Of a stretch of 64,000 bases of DNA, positions 51,693 through 60,557 are shown piece after piece. The stretch covers positions 124,001 to 188,000 of the forward strand of contig NZ_CAJXYK010000001.1 in the NCBI RefSeq assembly GCF_913063425.1, written 5' to 3'. The stretch is from an uncultured Thiohalocapsa sp. (lineage in GTDB: Bacteria > Pseudomonadota > Gammaproteobacteria > Chromatiales > Chromatiaceae). Positions within the stretch are counted from its first letter, which is position 1. The number at the start of each line of letters is the position of its first letter. The notes under the pieces were generated by a model. It saw only the letters and a program-made list of their open reading frames with translations. It had not been told where the DNA came from and did not search any database. Both the position numbers and the translations under genes were made by a program.

Positions 51693-52421
51693 ATGTTGCA
51701 CGCACGTATCCATGTTCTCTCATTAGTCATGGCAGCGGCGCTCATTGGTCTGCCCGCGCCGGTGGCCGCGGACGCCGGGGGAAAACCGGTGATTGCACCA
51801 ATCGGGTCGCAACCCGCGGGGCAGAGTTACGGGCGCTGGGCGGCGGCTTGGTGGCAATGGGTGCTCGGCGTACCGGGGGACGTGAGTCCGCTCCTGGATG
51901 ACACGGGCGCCAGTTGCGCCGAGCGCCAGATCGGGGACGTCTGGTTCCTGAGCGGCACGTGGCTTGGCGTGCCTGTGGAACGAACCTGCGAGATACCGGC
52001 AGGCAAGGCGCTGTTCTTCCCGCTGATCAACAATGCCTGGCTCGGTTTCCTCACCGACCCGCCGGAGCAGCGGACCGAGGAATTCGCCCGCTCAATGGCG
52101 GCCTGTACGGAGCCCGCGGACATCGAGGTTTGGATCGACGGTCGCAAGGTGGCGAATCCGACCCGGTTCTTCACGGGCCGCGAGCTGAGCGGGTCACCCG
52201 TGTTCAACGTGCAGATGCCCCCGGAGAACGTCTTGGCGCTGCTCGGCTACGCGATTGAGGAAATACCGGAATGGGTGCTCAGCCCGTGCGCCGAGCAAGG
52301 GTACTATCTGTTCGTGCACAAGCTCGCACCCGGCACGCACACCATCGAATGGACCGCGACCGGATGCACCAGCGGCAGCGAGCAGGTGATCTCCTACAGG
52401 CTGCACGTGCTGGAGGAGTAG
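51693..52421 (+). CDS. Secreted protein of unknown family
   Basis: A 242-residue protein. ATG 51693 is preferred over an in-frame ATG at 51630 because AGGAG (51680-51684) precedes it and the protein then starts with a signal peptide ending near APVAADAG. The mature protein has a Trp-rich segment QSYGRWAAAWWQWVLGVPGD, then four cysteines spaced through the remainder and a C-terminal hallmark HKLAPGTHTIEWTATGCTSGSEQVISYRLHVLEE, which looks like a beta-sandwich end. No enzyme motif. It stands alone between gph and ubiG. Function not known. Confidence 0.75.
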   Translation: MLHARIHVLSLVMAAALIGLPAPVAADAGGKPVIAPIGSQPAGQSYGRWAAAWWQWVLGVPGDVSPLLDDTGASCAERQIGDVWFLSGTWLGVPVERTCEIPAGKALFFPLINNAWLGFLTDPPEQRTEEFARSMAACTEPADIEVWIDGRKVANPTRFFTGRELSGSPVFNVQMPPENVLALLGYAIEEIPEWVLSPCAEQGYYLFVHKLAPGTHTIEWTATGCTSGSEQVISYRLHVLEE

Positions 52422-52548
52422 GACATCACAGATCGAGCCGCGCGGCGGGAGCCGGCTGGTGTCTTTCCCCCGGCGGCTCTGTCAACGGGGCGGGTACAAG
52501 ACGCGCTGCCCTGCCGCCGCGCGCTGTCGCACGGCAGCGGTGCCGGGC

Positions 52549-53268
52549 TCAGCCGTGCGCCGGCCGCCGGCAGGCTGCCATGTAATTGACGGAGATATCC
52601 TTCGGCGCCAGGCGGTAGACGCGCGTCACCGGGTTATAGGTGAGTCCGGCGAATTGGACGATGCGGAGGTCCGTTGCCCGCACCCAGCGGTCCAGCTCCG
52701 CCGGGCGGATGAAGCGCGCATAGTCATGGGTGCCGTGGGGGAGCAGGTTCAGCAGGTATTCGGCGCCGATGATGGCGAAGAGATAGCTCTTCGGGTTGCG
52801 GTTCAGCGTGGAGAAGAACACGTGCCCGCCGGGGCGCACCAGGCGGGCGCAGGCGTCCACCACGGAGCCCGGCTCCGGCACGTGCTCCAGCATCTCCATG
52901 CAGGTGACCACGTCGAAGGCGCCCGGCATCTCCTCGGCCAGGGCCTCGGCCGTGGTCTGGCGGTAGTCCACTTCCACGCCCGTCTCCAATGTGTGCAGCT
53001 CGGCCACGCGCAGGGGCTCCTCGCCCATGTCGATGCCGGTGACAGAGGCACCGGCGGTGGCCATGGACTCTGCCAGGATGCCGCCGCCGCAGCCCACGTC
53101 CAGCACCTTCTTGCCGGCGAGCTTGACGTGGCTCTGCACATAGCCGAGGCGCAGCGGGTTGATCTCGTGCAGGGGCTTGAATTCGCTTTCCGGGTCCCAC
53201 CAGCGGGAGGCGATCTCCTCGAATTTGTGGATTTCGGACGCGTCGACGTTGGGTGTGGTGTCGGTCAT
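52549..53268 (-). CDS. ubiG: Ubiquinone biosynthesis O-methyltransferase UbiG
   Basis: A 239-residue class I SAM methyltransferase. [33 protein letters not shown] (motif I and post-I), [23 protein letters not shown] (motif II/III) and the UbiG signature [29 protein letters not shown] at the N-terminus are visible. It performs both O-methylations of ubiquinone synthesis. ATG 53268, in the usual place. The genus is thus a ubiquinone-using proteobacterium. A UbiA-like gene lies 107 bp upstream on the same strand. Confidence 0.96.
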   Translation of the reverse strand: MTDTTPNVDASEIHKFEEIASRWWDPESEFKPLHEINPLRLGYVQSHVKLAGKKVLDVGCGGGILAESMATAGASVTGIDMGEEPLRVAELHTLETGVEVDYRQTTAEALAEEMPGAFDVVTCMEMLEHVPEPGSVVDACARLVRPGGHVFFSTLNRNPKSYLFAIIGAEYLLNLLPHGTHDYARFIRPAELDRWVRATDLRIVQFAGLTYNPVTRVYRLAPKDISVNYMAACRRPAHG

Positions 53269-53375
53269 GGATTGCCTGACGTAGCCGCGGTTGTGTGGGG
53301 AAGTTGGTTGCGGCCGGGCGGCATTTCACCCGCGCCGCGGAGATCGATCGCTGCCGCTGCCCCGGTGTCCCGCCC

Positions 53376-54269
53376 TCAGCTCGGCGGTACGCGATAGCCC
53401 AGGAGCCAGATGGGCAGCAGCAGGAGCAGCAGCAGCACGGCGGCAAGACGCTGGCCGTCGCCGGCGAGCAGCAGCGCGTCCAGCGGGATCATGCACAGCA
53501 GCATGAAGCCGACGCTGGCGCGCACCCGGGCGCGGGTGGGGTCGTCCATCAGGCGGAGCAGGCGACGCAGCAGCAGGCCGCCGCCGACGGCGGTGAGCGC
53601 CAGCGCATAGGGGTCGGTGAGGATGCCGAGCGGATAGAGCCCCAGGGTCGCAGCCAGCGCCAGCGCGAGCGGAATCACTGCCCAGCGCACGGCGCGGCGG
53701 CTGGCGGCGAGCCCGGCCCGGTGCAGCAGCGCCAGTGCCAGCGTGTAGAGCAGCACCGGCAGCGCCAGCAGCAGCTCCGGGATCAGCACCAGCCCGGCGC
53801 TCAGGCCGAGCAGCCAGTTGAGCCAGCGGGCCAGTGCGAGGAACAGCGGGCCGGAGGGCCGATGCTTGAGGCCGCCGACATAGGCCAGGATGACGACGGC
53901 GAGCAGCAGCGTCAGCAGCAGTGGTCCCGGGCCCGCGAGCAGACCCAAGAGCAGGCCGAGCGCCATCAGCCCGATGCCGGCGGTCCAGGCCGAGCGCGGC
54001 GCGATGCGCCCGGAGGGCAGCGGGCGCTCCGGGTGGGCCTCGCGGTCGCGCGCCTGATCGAAACAATCGTTCAGGATCATGCTCGCCCAGTACAGACAGC
54101 TGGCGATGGCGAGCTGGAGCCCCAGCAGCCGCCAGTGCGGGCTGCCCAGGGTGGCGATCAGATGGGCGGCGATGACATTGGACCAGGCCGTGAACAGGAG
54201 CGGCATGCGTACCAGACTGAGCCAGGCGTCGAGCCGGACGAGCCACCCGTCGCCGATGCCGGTGCTCAT
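53376..54269 (-). CDS. UbiA-family prenyltransferase
   Basis: A 297-residue membrane protein with about eight or nine helices. The first Asp-rich motif is ILNDCFDQARDREAHPERPLPSGRI (NDxxDxxxD), typical of UbiA. The second, near GGLKHRP and LRLMDDPTRARV, is less clear. The overall pattern is that of the UbiA superfamily, but the usual 4-hydroxybenzoate polyprenyltransferase second motif is not well conserved. It may be an EboC-like or another aromatic/quinone prenyltransferase. It sits next to ubiG on the same strand, 107 bp away, which supports a quinone role without proving it. Confidence 0.82.
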   Translation of the reverse strand: MSTGIGDGWLVRLDAWLSLVRMPLLFTAWSNVIAAHLIATLGSPHWRLLGLQLAIASCLYWASMILNDCFDQARDREAHPERPLPSGRIAPRSAWTAGIGLMALGLLLGLLAGPGPLLLTLLLAVVILAYVGGLKHRPSGPLFLALARWLNWLLGLSAGLVLIPELLLALPVLLYTLALALLHRAGLAASRRAVRWAVIPLALALAATLGLYPLGILTDPYALALTAVGGGLLLRRLLRLMDDPTRARVRASVGFMLLCMIPLDALLLAGDGQRLAAVLLLLLLLPIWLLGYRVPPS

Positions 54270-54690
54270 CGGGTGCCGCCGGCCCGAATGCTGCGCTGTA
54301 CGCGGTCAGAAGACCGGTGCAGCAGCTGCCGGGACCTGACGGTCAGGCCGCGGGCGGCACCCCGAGGCGGCAGGGGCTGACCGCTGTCGCTGTCGAAGTG
54401 CAGCATGAATTCCTCTGAAGGCGGCTGGCTGAATCACGGGGCGGGATGATACCCGCCGCGCATGGCGGGGGGCAGGCCGCGGGCACCGTCGTGGGATGCG
54501 GGTGACGGGATGCAGCGCGCAAGGGCGCCGGCTGGCCCCGGCGTCCATCCTGCCGGCGGCGCCAAAGCGGCTCCATGCGCCCCGATTGCGCTTGCGCATG
54601 CCCCCGGCTGGGTCGGCGTGGTTACCATATTGGCCGCGGTAGGGGAAGCCCCGCCGCGACGCGTATCCATGCACGAGAGGCAGCAACGCC
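54270..54690. other. 421-bp intergenic region, no gene seen
   Basis: GC-rich stretch between the UbiA-like start and the small protein gene. Open frames on both strands are short and have no family support. GAGG (54679-54682) precedes the next ATG. Confidence 0.55.
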
Positions 54691-54996
54691 ATGGCAACCA
54701 AGATCGTCTGGGGCTACGTGGACGAGGACGGCAACGTCCAGTCCGGCTCCGGTGACTTCCGCGTGTCCGAAGAGTCCGAGCCCGGTTTCTACGACATCCT
54801 GTTCGACCCCGGCACTTTCACCGCACAGCCGGCCATCACGGGCAGCTGTGTCAGCAGCAGTCAGCAGTCGCCGGTGTTCCAGGTGTACGAGGTGAACGGC
54901 CCCAAGGGCTTCACCATCGAGACCCGCGACGCCCACACCGGCAAGCGGGACTCCCGCGCCTTCATGTTCACGGCCATCGGCCCCGGGGCGGACTGA
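54691..54996 (+). CDS. Small beta-rich protein resembling phage tail-fibre/lectin-like ends
   Basis: A 101-residue protein (MATKIVWGYVDEDGNVQSGS...) without a signal peptide. The motifs GSGDFRVSEESEPGFYDILFDPGTFTAQPAITGSCV and the end SRAFMFTAIGPGAD have the pattern of small beta-sandwich modules (GxGxFxVxxxxxGxYxIxFxxxF...P) found at the tips of phage fibres and secreted adhesins. No transport signal and no obvious partner. GAGGCAGCAACGCC precedes the ATG. Likely a real gene, with role unknown. Confidence 0.65.
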   Translation: MATKIVWGYVDEDGNVQSGSGDFRVSEESEPGFYDILFDPGTFTAQPAITGSCVSSSQQSPVFQVYEVNGPKGFTIETRDAHTGKRDSRAFMFTAIGPGAD

Positions 54997-55123
54997 GTAT
55001 CAGCGCCGCAGCCTTCGGCGTTGCCGGCCGGACAGGATGCCCGGCTGGTGCTTCGACGCCGTCGCCGAAGCTGTCCGCGACGACCTGCTTGATGATGGTC
55101 ACCTGTTCCGCGCTGAGCCGCAT
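54968..55123 (-). pseudogene. N-terminal fragment of a MNT-type nucleotidyltransferase
   Basis: On the minus strand, starting at ATG 55123, 25 codons read MRLSAEQVTIIKQVVADSFGD, like the start of small MNT-fold nucleotidyltransferases (usually MRLTxEQxxxIKxxVxExFGxxAxVxLFGSR). After that the frame goes into a Pro/Ala-rich repeat-like sequence (APAGHPVRPATPKA) without the GSR..D.D catalytic motif and stops at 54968, overlapping the end of the small plus-strand gene. It is most likely the left-over of a MNT/HEPN-type gene lost after valS. Confidence 0.5.
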
Positions 55124-55133
55124 GGTCGGACTG

Positions 55134-58001
55134 TTATAGATTCGCGATCTTGGTCTGCTGCGCCACCAGCTGCGCCAGCGCGGCGCCCTGGTCGCTGAGC
55201 CGCTCGCGCTCCCTGGCCACCACCGCCGCCGGCGCCTTGTCGACGAAGTTGGGGTTGGCGAGCTTGCCCTCGATGCGCTCGATGTCGCCGCGGAGCTTGG
55301 CGATCTCCTTCTCCAGGCGCTTCAGCTCAGCCGCCTTGTCGATGAGGCCGGCCATGGGGATCAGGAGCTTCATGTCGCCCACCAGGGCAATGGCGGACTC
55401 GGGGGCGTCGGAGGCGTCGTCCAGCACCCTGATGGACTCGGTGCGGGCGAGGAAGTCCAGGTAGGGCCTGGCGTGCTCGATCCAGGCGCGGTCCTGGGCG
55501 CTGGCGTTGGCCACCAGCACGGGCAGGGATTTGCCGGGAGGGATGTTCATCTCGCCCTTGATGCGGCGCACGCCGAGGATGAACTGCTGCACCCATTCCA
55601 TCTCCGCCACCGCGGCCGGATCGTCCACGTCGGCATCGGCGACGGGGTAGGGGGCGAGCATGATGGTCTCGCCCCCGTATCCAGCCGGCTCGCCCGCGAG
55701 CGGCTTCACCTTCTGCCAGATCTCCTCGGTGATGAAGGGCATGAAGGGATGCGCGAGCCGCAGCAGCGTCTCCAGCGTCTGCACCAGGGTCCGGCGGGTG
55801 CCGCGCTTGGCGGCATCGCTCGCGTGCGCGCCCGTGAGCACCGGCTTGGCCAGCTCCAGATACCAGTCGCAGAACTGGCTCCAGGTGAATTCGTAGATGG
55901 CCTGGGCGGCGAGGTCGAAGCGGTAGCCGTCGATGGCCTCGCGCACCTGGGTGATGGTGTCGTTCAGCTTGGCTGTGATCCAGCGGTCCGCTGCGCTGAG
56001 CGCGATGTCTGTGGGAGCGGCATCCTTGCCGCGACCGGCGTGCTCGTCGCGGCTGGAAGCCGCTCCCACGGTGTTCATCAGCACGTAACGGGAGGCGTTC
56101 CAGAGCTTGTTGCAGAAGTTGCGATAGCCCTCGATGCGGCCGAGGTCAAACTTGATGTCGCGGCCGGTGGTGGCGAGCGCTGCGAAGGTGAAGCGCAGCG
56201 CATCGGTGCCGAAGGCGGGGATGCCCTCGGGGAACTCTTTGCGGGTCTGCTTGGCGATCTTCTCGGCGAGCCGGGGCTGCATCATGCCGCGGGTGCGCTT
56301 CTCCACCAACGGCTCCAGCTCGATGCCGTCGATGAGATCGATGGGGTCCAGCACATTGCCCTTGGATTTGGACATCTTCTCGCCCTGGGCGTCCCGCACC
56401 AGGCCGTGGATGTAGACGTCGCGGAAGGGCACGTCGCCCATGAACTTGAGGCCCATCATGATCATCCGGGCGACCCAGAAGAAGATGATGTCGAAGCCGG
56501 TGATGAGCACCGACGTGGGGTAGAAGGTCTTGAGCCGCTCCGTGTCCTCGGGCCAGCCGAGGGTTGAGAAGGGCCAGAGCGCCGAGCTGAACCAGGTGTC
56601 CAGCACGTCCGGGTCCTGGGTGAGCGCGAAATCCGCGGGCAGGTTGTGCTGGTCGCGGACTTCCTGCTCGGAGCGGCCGACGTAGACGTTGCCCTCGGCG
56701 TCGTACCAGGCGGGGATGCGGTGGCCCCACCAGATCTGGCGGCTGATGCACCAGTCCTGGATGTTGCGCATCCACTCGTAGTAAGTGTTCTTCCAGTTGT
56801 CCGGCACGAAGCGGATGCGCCCGCTCTCCACCGCCTCGATGGCGGGCGCCGCCAGCGGGCCGATCTTCACGTACCACTGGTCGGTGAGGTAGGGCTCGAT
56901 GACGGCCCCCGAGCGGTCGCCCCGGGGCACCATCAGCCTGTGGTCCTTGACCCCCGCGAGCAGGCCCCGGGCTTCCAGGTCCGCGACGATGCGCTTGCGG
57001 GCCTCATAGCGGTCCAGGCCGATGTAGGCGGCGGGGATGAGGTCGTCTTCGTCGGGCTCGTTGGCGCGGATGGCGGCGTCCGGCGTAAAGATGTTGATGA
57101 GGCCGCCGTGGGGCTGATCGGCGATCTGCAGCTCGTCGCGGTGGCCGGTCCAGACGGCGTGGTCGTTGAAGTCGTGCGCCGGTGTGATCTTGACACAGCC
57201 GGTGCCGAATTCCGGGTCCGCGTGCTCGTCGGCAATGATGGGGATGCGCCTGCCGGTGAGCGGCAGCTCCACCAGCTCGCCGATGAGGTGCCGGTAGCGC
57301 TCGTCCTCCGGGTTCACGGCCACGGCGCAGTCGCCGAGCATGGTCTCCGGGCGCGTGGTGGACACCGTGAGATGCCCGGTGCCGTTGGTGAGGGGGTAGC
57401 GCATGTCCCACATGTGCCCGGCTTCTTCCTCGGACATGACTTCCAGGTCCGACACCGCCGTGTGCAGCACCGGGTCCCAGTTCACGAGCCGCTTGCCCCG
57501 ATAAATCAGCCCTTCCTCGAACAGCCGCACGAAGACCTCACGCACGGCGTTGGACAGCCCCTCGTCCATGGTGAAGCGCTCGTGCTGCCAGTCCAGCGAG
57601 GACCCGAGCCGCCGCAGCTGGCGGGTGATGGTGCCGCCGGATTCCGCCTTCCACTGCCAGACGCGGTCGATGAAGGCGTCGCGGCCCAGGTCGTGGCGGG
57701 TCTTGCCCTCGGCCTCCAGCCGGCGCTCGACGACCATCTGTGTGGCGATGCCGGCGTGGTCCGTGCCCGGCTGCCACAGGGTCTGGTCGCCGCACATGCG
57801 GTGGTAGCGGATCAGCGCGTCCATGAGGCTGTTGTTGAAGCCGTGGCCCATGTGCAGGCTGCCGGTGACATTCGGCGGCGGGATCATGATGCAGTAGGCG
57901 CCGGCGTCACCGTCCAGTCGCGGCGCGAACCAGCCGGCGTCCTCCCAGCGCTGATACCACTGGGCTTCGATGCGATGGGGGTCGTAGGTCTTGTCCAGCA
58001 T
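55134..58001 (-). CDS. valS: Valyl-tRNA synthetase
   Basis: A 955-residue class Ia synthetase (E. coli 951). HIGH-type motif [18 protein letters not shown] near residue 40, the editing domain with [19 protein letters not shown] and YEW.., the KMSKS motif [18 protein letters not shown] near 550, then the anticodon-binding helices ([20 protein letters not shown]) and a C-terminal coiled coil ([32 protein letters not shown]). ATG 58001 starts [12 protein letters not shown]. Between VLMNT and [11 protein letters not shown] is an extra piece of about 20 residues encoded by an inverted REP pair (56011-56069). It should tolerate this because the position is a loop of variable length in the family. 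Confidence 0.96.
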   Translation of the reverse strand: MLDKTYDPHRIEAQWYQRWEDAGWFAPRLDGDAGAYCIMIPPPNVTGSLHMGHGFNNSLMDALIRYHRMCGDQTLWQPGTDHAGIATQMVVERRLEAEGKTRHDLGRDAFIDRVWQWKAESGGTITRQLRRLGSSLDWQHERFTMDEGLSNAVREVFVRLFEEGLIYRGKRLVNWDPVLHTAVSDLEVMSEEEAGHMWDMRYPLTNGTGHLTVSTTRPETMLGDCAVAVNPEDERYRHLIGELVELPLTGRRIPIIADEHADPEFGTGCVKITPAHDFNDHAVWTGHRDELQIADQPHGGLINIFTPDAAIRANEPDEDDLIPAAYIGLDRYEARKRIVADLEARGLLAGVKDHRLMVPRGDRSGAVIEPYLTDQWYVKIGPLAAPAIEAVESGRIRFVPDNWKNTYYEWMRNIQDWCISRQIWWGHRIPAWYDAEGNVYVGRSEQEVRDQHNLPADFALTQDPDVLDTWFSSALWPFSTLGWPEDTERLKTFYPTSVLITGFDIIFFWVARMIMMGLKFMGDVPFRDVYIHGLVRDAQGEKMSKSKGNVLDPIDLIDGIELEPLVEKRTRGMMQPRLAEKIAKQTRKEFPEGIPAFGTDALRFTFAALATTGRDIKFDLGRIEGYRNFCNKLWNASRYVLMNTVGAASSRDEHAGRGKDAAPTDIALSAADRWITAKLNDTITQVREAIDGYRFDLAAQAIYEFTWSQFCDWYLELAKPVLTGAHASDAAKRGTRRTLVQTLETLLRLAHPFMPFITEEIWQKVKPLAGEPAGYGGETIMLAPYPVADADVDDPAAVAEMEWVQQFILGVRRIKGEMNIPPGKSLPVLVANASAQDRAWIEHARPYLDFLARTESIRVLDDASDAPESAIALVGDMKLLIPMAGLIDKAAELKRLEKEIAKLRGDIERIEGKLANPNFVDKAPAAVVARERERLSDQGAALAQLVAQQTKIANL
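56011..56069. mobile_element. Inverted REP pair inserted in frame inside valS
   Basis: GTGGGAGCGGCATCC... (56011 on) and its inverted partner ending ...GCCGCTCCCAC at 56069, 59 bp in all. Arms of 24-25 bp with a short loop (56036-56045). Translated on the minus strand as [20 protein letters not shown], a segment absent from ordinary ValRS sequences. Confidence 0.8.
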
Positions 58002-58230
58002 GACGGTCTCGGGCGGCGGGGTGGCGGAGGGCGCGGCGCGCGTGCATCTGAAGCGCGCCAGTATAACCAAGGCCCGCCACCCGTTTCGGTTGCGAGGCAC
58101 CGTTGGACAGGGTTTCCGAGGCCGCGGTGGCCGACCACGGCTCGCACGCCTGCGCAGGATGTTATACAAGTGGGCGTGCCTGCCCGGCCCGCCGACCGCG
58201 GGCCTTGTAACCAGCGGAGATGCCCACGCC

Positions 58231-58872
58231 ATGCTCGACCAGATTCCGCTGTTTGCGGACCTCGACGCCGATGCCCTCGCCACGCTGGAGCAGCAGACCA
58301 AGCGCAAGCACTACCAGAAGCGCACCGTCATCATCGAGAAGGGCGACGAGTCCTCGACGCTGTACGTGCTGGAGCAGGGGCGCGCCAAGGTCTATGTCGC
58401 GGACGATGCGGGCCGCGAGATCCTGCTGCGGGAGCTGGGCCCCGGCGATCATTTCGGCGAGCTCGCGCTGCTCGGCGACTCACCGCGCACGGCGTCCGTC
58501 GAGACGCTGACGGACTGCGATGTGCGGCTGCTCACGGGTGCCGTCTTCAAGGACTTCCTGGCCAAGCACCCGGAGGTGGCCCTGGGCCTGATTCGCCACC
58601 TGGTGCGCCAGGTCCGCGAGCTGACGGACACCGCCAGTGACCTGGCGCTGCTCAGCGTCTACGGGCGCATCGCCAAGGTGCTGGCGGAGCAGGCGCAGGA
58701 TGAGCAGGGCCGGCTCATCACGCCGCCGCTCACCCAACAGCAGATCGCAGACCGGGTGGGCTGCTCGCGGGAGATGGTGAGCCGCATCGTCGGTGACCTC
58801 AAGACCGGCGGCTACATCTCCACCGAGGGCAAGCGCTTCGTGCTGGAGCGCAAGCTGCCGGAGCGGTGGTGA
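58231..58872 (+). CDS. Crp/Fnr-family transcriptional regulator
   Basis: A 213-residue regulator. Cyclic-nucleotide-binding-like fold at 1-115 ([83 protein letters not shown]). The [11 protein letters not shown](G)DSPRTAS loop fits the cAMP-phosphate cassette pattern (GE...R), so a nucleotide ligand is possible. There are no FNR-type N-terminal cysteines. The C-terminal winged helix-turn-helix is [30 protein letters not shown]. It is divergent from valS; a TATACA element at 58163 may be its -10. The regulon is not known. Confidence 0.88.
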   Translation: MLDQIPLFADLDADALATLEQQTKRKHYQKRTVIIEKGDESSTLYVLEQGRAKVYVADDAGREILLRELGPGDHFGELALLGDSPRTASVETLTDCDVRLLTGAVFKDFLAKHPEVALGLIRHLVRQVRELTDTASDLALLSVYGRIAKVLAEQAQDEQGRLITPPLTQQQIADRVGCSREMVSRIVGDLKTGGYISTEGKRFVLERKLPERW

Positions 58873-58925
58873 AGGTGCGCCGGAGCGCGGTGAGAGCGCC
58901 CGCTTGCCCGGCCCGCGCCGATGCG

Positions 58926-59031
58926 GCAACCGAGCCCATGTGTAACGGTCCAAGATAAGCGCAACATGCCGGGTGGCGGGTGGATCAGCGCAGCGCATCC
59001 ACCGCGGGCCCGAGCTGCAACCGAGCCCATG
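58926..59031. mobile_element. Small insertion flanked by 15-bp direct repeats GCAACCGAGCCCATG
   Basis: Direct copies at 58926-58940 and 59017-59031; the intervening about 76 bp contain a hairpin GTGGAT-cagcgcagcgc-ATCCAC (58979-59001 region) of a widely spread intergenic repeat type. The right copy supplies the real ATG of the next gene. The direct repeats look like a target-site duplication or a slippage event. Confidence 0.6.
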
Positions 59032-60393
59032 ACCGATCTCGTCGCACAAGCCCGCGCCTTCGCCACCGACGCGCACCAGCGCATCGACCAGCGGCGCAAG
59101 TACACCCACCAGCCCTATCAGGAGCACCTGAAGGCCGTCGCCGGCCTGGTGGCGGAGGTCTCCGACGACCCGGAGATGCTCGCCGCCGCCTGGCTGCACG
59201 ACACGGTGGAGGACACGCCCGCCACCTTCGGCGACATCGAGCGGGCGTTCGGCGCCAGCGTGCGGGCGCTGGTGGCGGACCTGACGGACGTGAGCAGCCC
59301 GAGCGACGGCAACCGCGACATCCGCAAGGCCATCGACCGCCAGCACACGTCGCGGGCCTCGCAGCGCGCCAAGACCATCAAGCTCGCGGACCTCATCGAC
59401 AACTGCCGGGACATCTGCGCCCACGACCCACGCTTCGCCCGCGTCTACCTGACGGAGGCCGCCGCGCTGCTGGAGGTGCTGGACGACGGCGAACCCGCGC
59501 TCTACCGCCGGGCGCAGAAGACCGTTGCAGATTGCGCGCGCCGGCTGGGGCTGCCGGAGCCGCCGCAAAGCACCCCGGACGATCAGAGCTGGCGGTCGCC
59601 GATGGAGCTGAGTCTGGCGCAGCGCCATGGCCTCGGGCTGTTCACCACTGCGTTCACGGCCCGGGAGATCGCACTGCCGCTGCGGTCCTTCGACGCCGAG
59701 CGGCCGGCGGCGGAGCTGCTCGGCCAGGTGCGGGCGGCTGAGCTTGAGGTGGCGGGCCTGCGCCGGGACGGCGTCTGCATCGGCTACGTGCGTCCGGATT
59801 ACCGGCGGGACCTGGACCCGGCGGACGCGCTCCGCGCCTTCGCGCCGGCGCAGGTGCTGCGGGCGGATGCGTCCCTGTCGGAAGTGGTCCGGGTGCTGAC
59901 CCGCTACGACTTCTGCTTCGTCACCGCCATGGGCGACGTCGCCGGCGTCATCACCCGCGGCGACATGCAGAGCCCCATTGTGCGCATGTGGCTGTTCGGC
60001 ATCATCACGCTCATCGAGCTGGAGCTGGGGGAGCGCATCCGCAGCCGCTGGGCGGACGGCAGCTGGACGCGGCTCCTGTCCGAAGGCCGGCTCAAGAAGG
60101 CCGAGACGCTGCTCAGCGAGCGGCGTCGCCGCGGCCAGCACGTGGACCTGGCGGATTGCCTTCAGCTCTCGGACAAGGCGCAGATCGTCATGGAGGACGA
60201 AGAGGAGCGTGCCGCCTTCGGCCTGCCCACCAAGGGTGCGGCCAAGCGCGTGATGCGGGATCTCGAGTCCCTGCGCAACAACCTCGCCCATGCGCAGGAC
60301 ATCGTCACCCACGACTGGCCGCAGATCGCGCGGCTCGCGGCGCGGGTGGAGGAGCTCATGAGTCGGCAGCGCGGCGGGCTGCTCGGCGCCTAG
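59029..60393 (+). CDS. SpoT-like HD hydrolase fused to CBS and HEPN-like regions
   Basis: A 454-residue protein. Residues about 1-170 are an HD domain like the (p)ppGpp hydrolases: [44 protein letters not shown] (HD), [16 protein letters not shown] and the terminal ADLTDV helix. A middle region (about 195-345) shows CBS-type pieces ([39 protein letters not shown]). The C-terminal region contains [21 protein letters not shown], with R416-N-N-L-A-H421, the R-x4-H core of HEPN RNase domains, after a helical bundle. ATG 59029. The synthetase domain of RelA/SpoT is absent. A role as alarmone hydrolase with a regulated RNase is possible but not shown. Confidence 0.72.
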   Translation: MTDLVAQARAFATDAHQRIDQRRKYTHQPYQEHLKAVAGLVAEVSDDPEMLAAAWLHDTVEDTPATFGDIERAFGASVRALVADLTDVSSPSDGNRDIRKAIDRQHTSRASQRAKTIKLADLIDNCRDICAHDPRFARVYLTEAAALLEVLDDGEPALYRRAQKTVADCARRLGLPEPPQSTPDDQSWRSPMELSLAQRHGLGLFTTAFTAREIALPLRSFDAERPAAELLGQVRAAELEVAGLRRDGVCIGYVRPDYRRDLDPADALRAFAPAQVLRADASLSEVVRVLTRYDFCFVTAMGDVAGVITRGDMQSPIVRMWLFGIITLIELELGERIRSRWADGSWTRLLSEGRLKKAETLLSERRRRGQHVDLADCLQLSDKAQIVMEDEEERAAFGLPTKGAAKRVMRDLESLRNNLAHAQDIVTHDWPQIARLAARVEELMSRQRGGLLGA

Positions 60394-60557
60394 TCCGGAG
60401 TCGGCGCCCCTCAGCGCGGGGCACCGGCCGCGGCGGTGGGGTCCGGGTTGGCGACCCGCCTTTCCCGGTGGTCTCCGCTTCCCCGATAATGCAGAGCTTT
60501 CCGGCGGGCGCCGCCATGCCGCGTGCGCCGCTCACGACTGCTCCCAAGCGCCAGACC

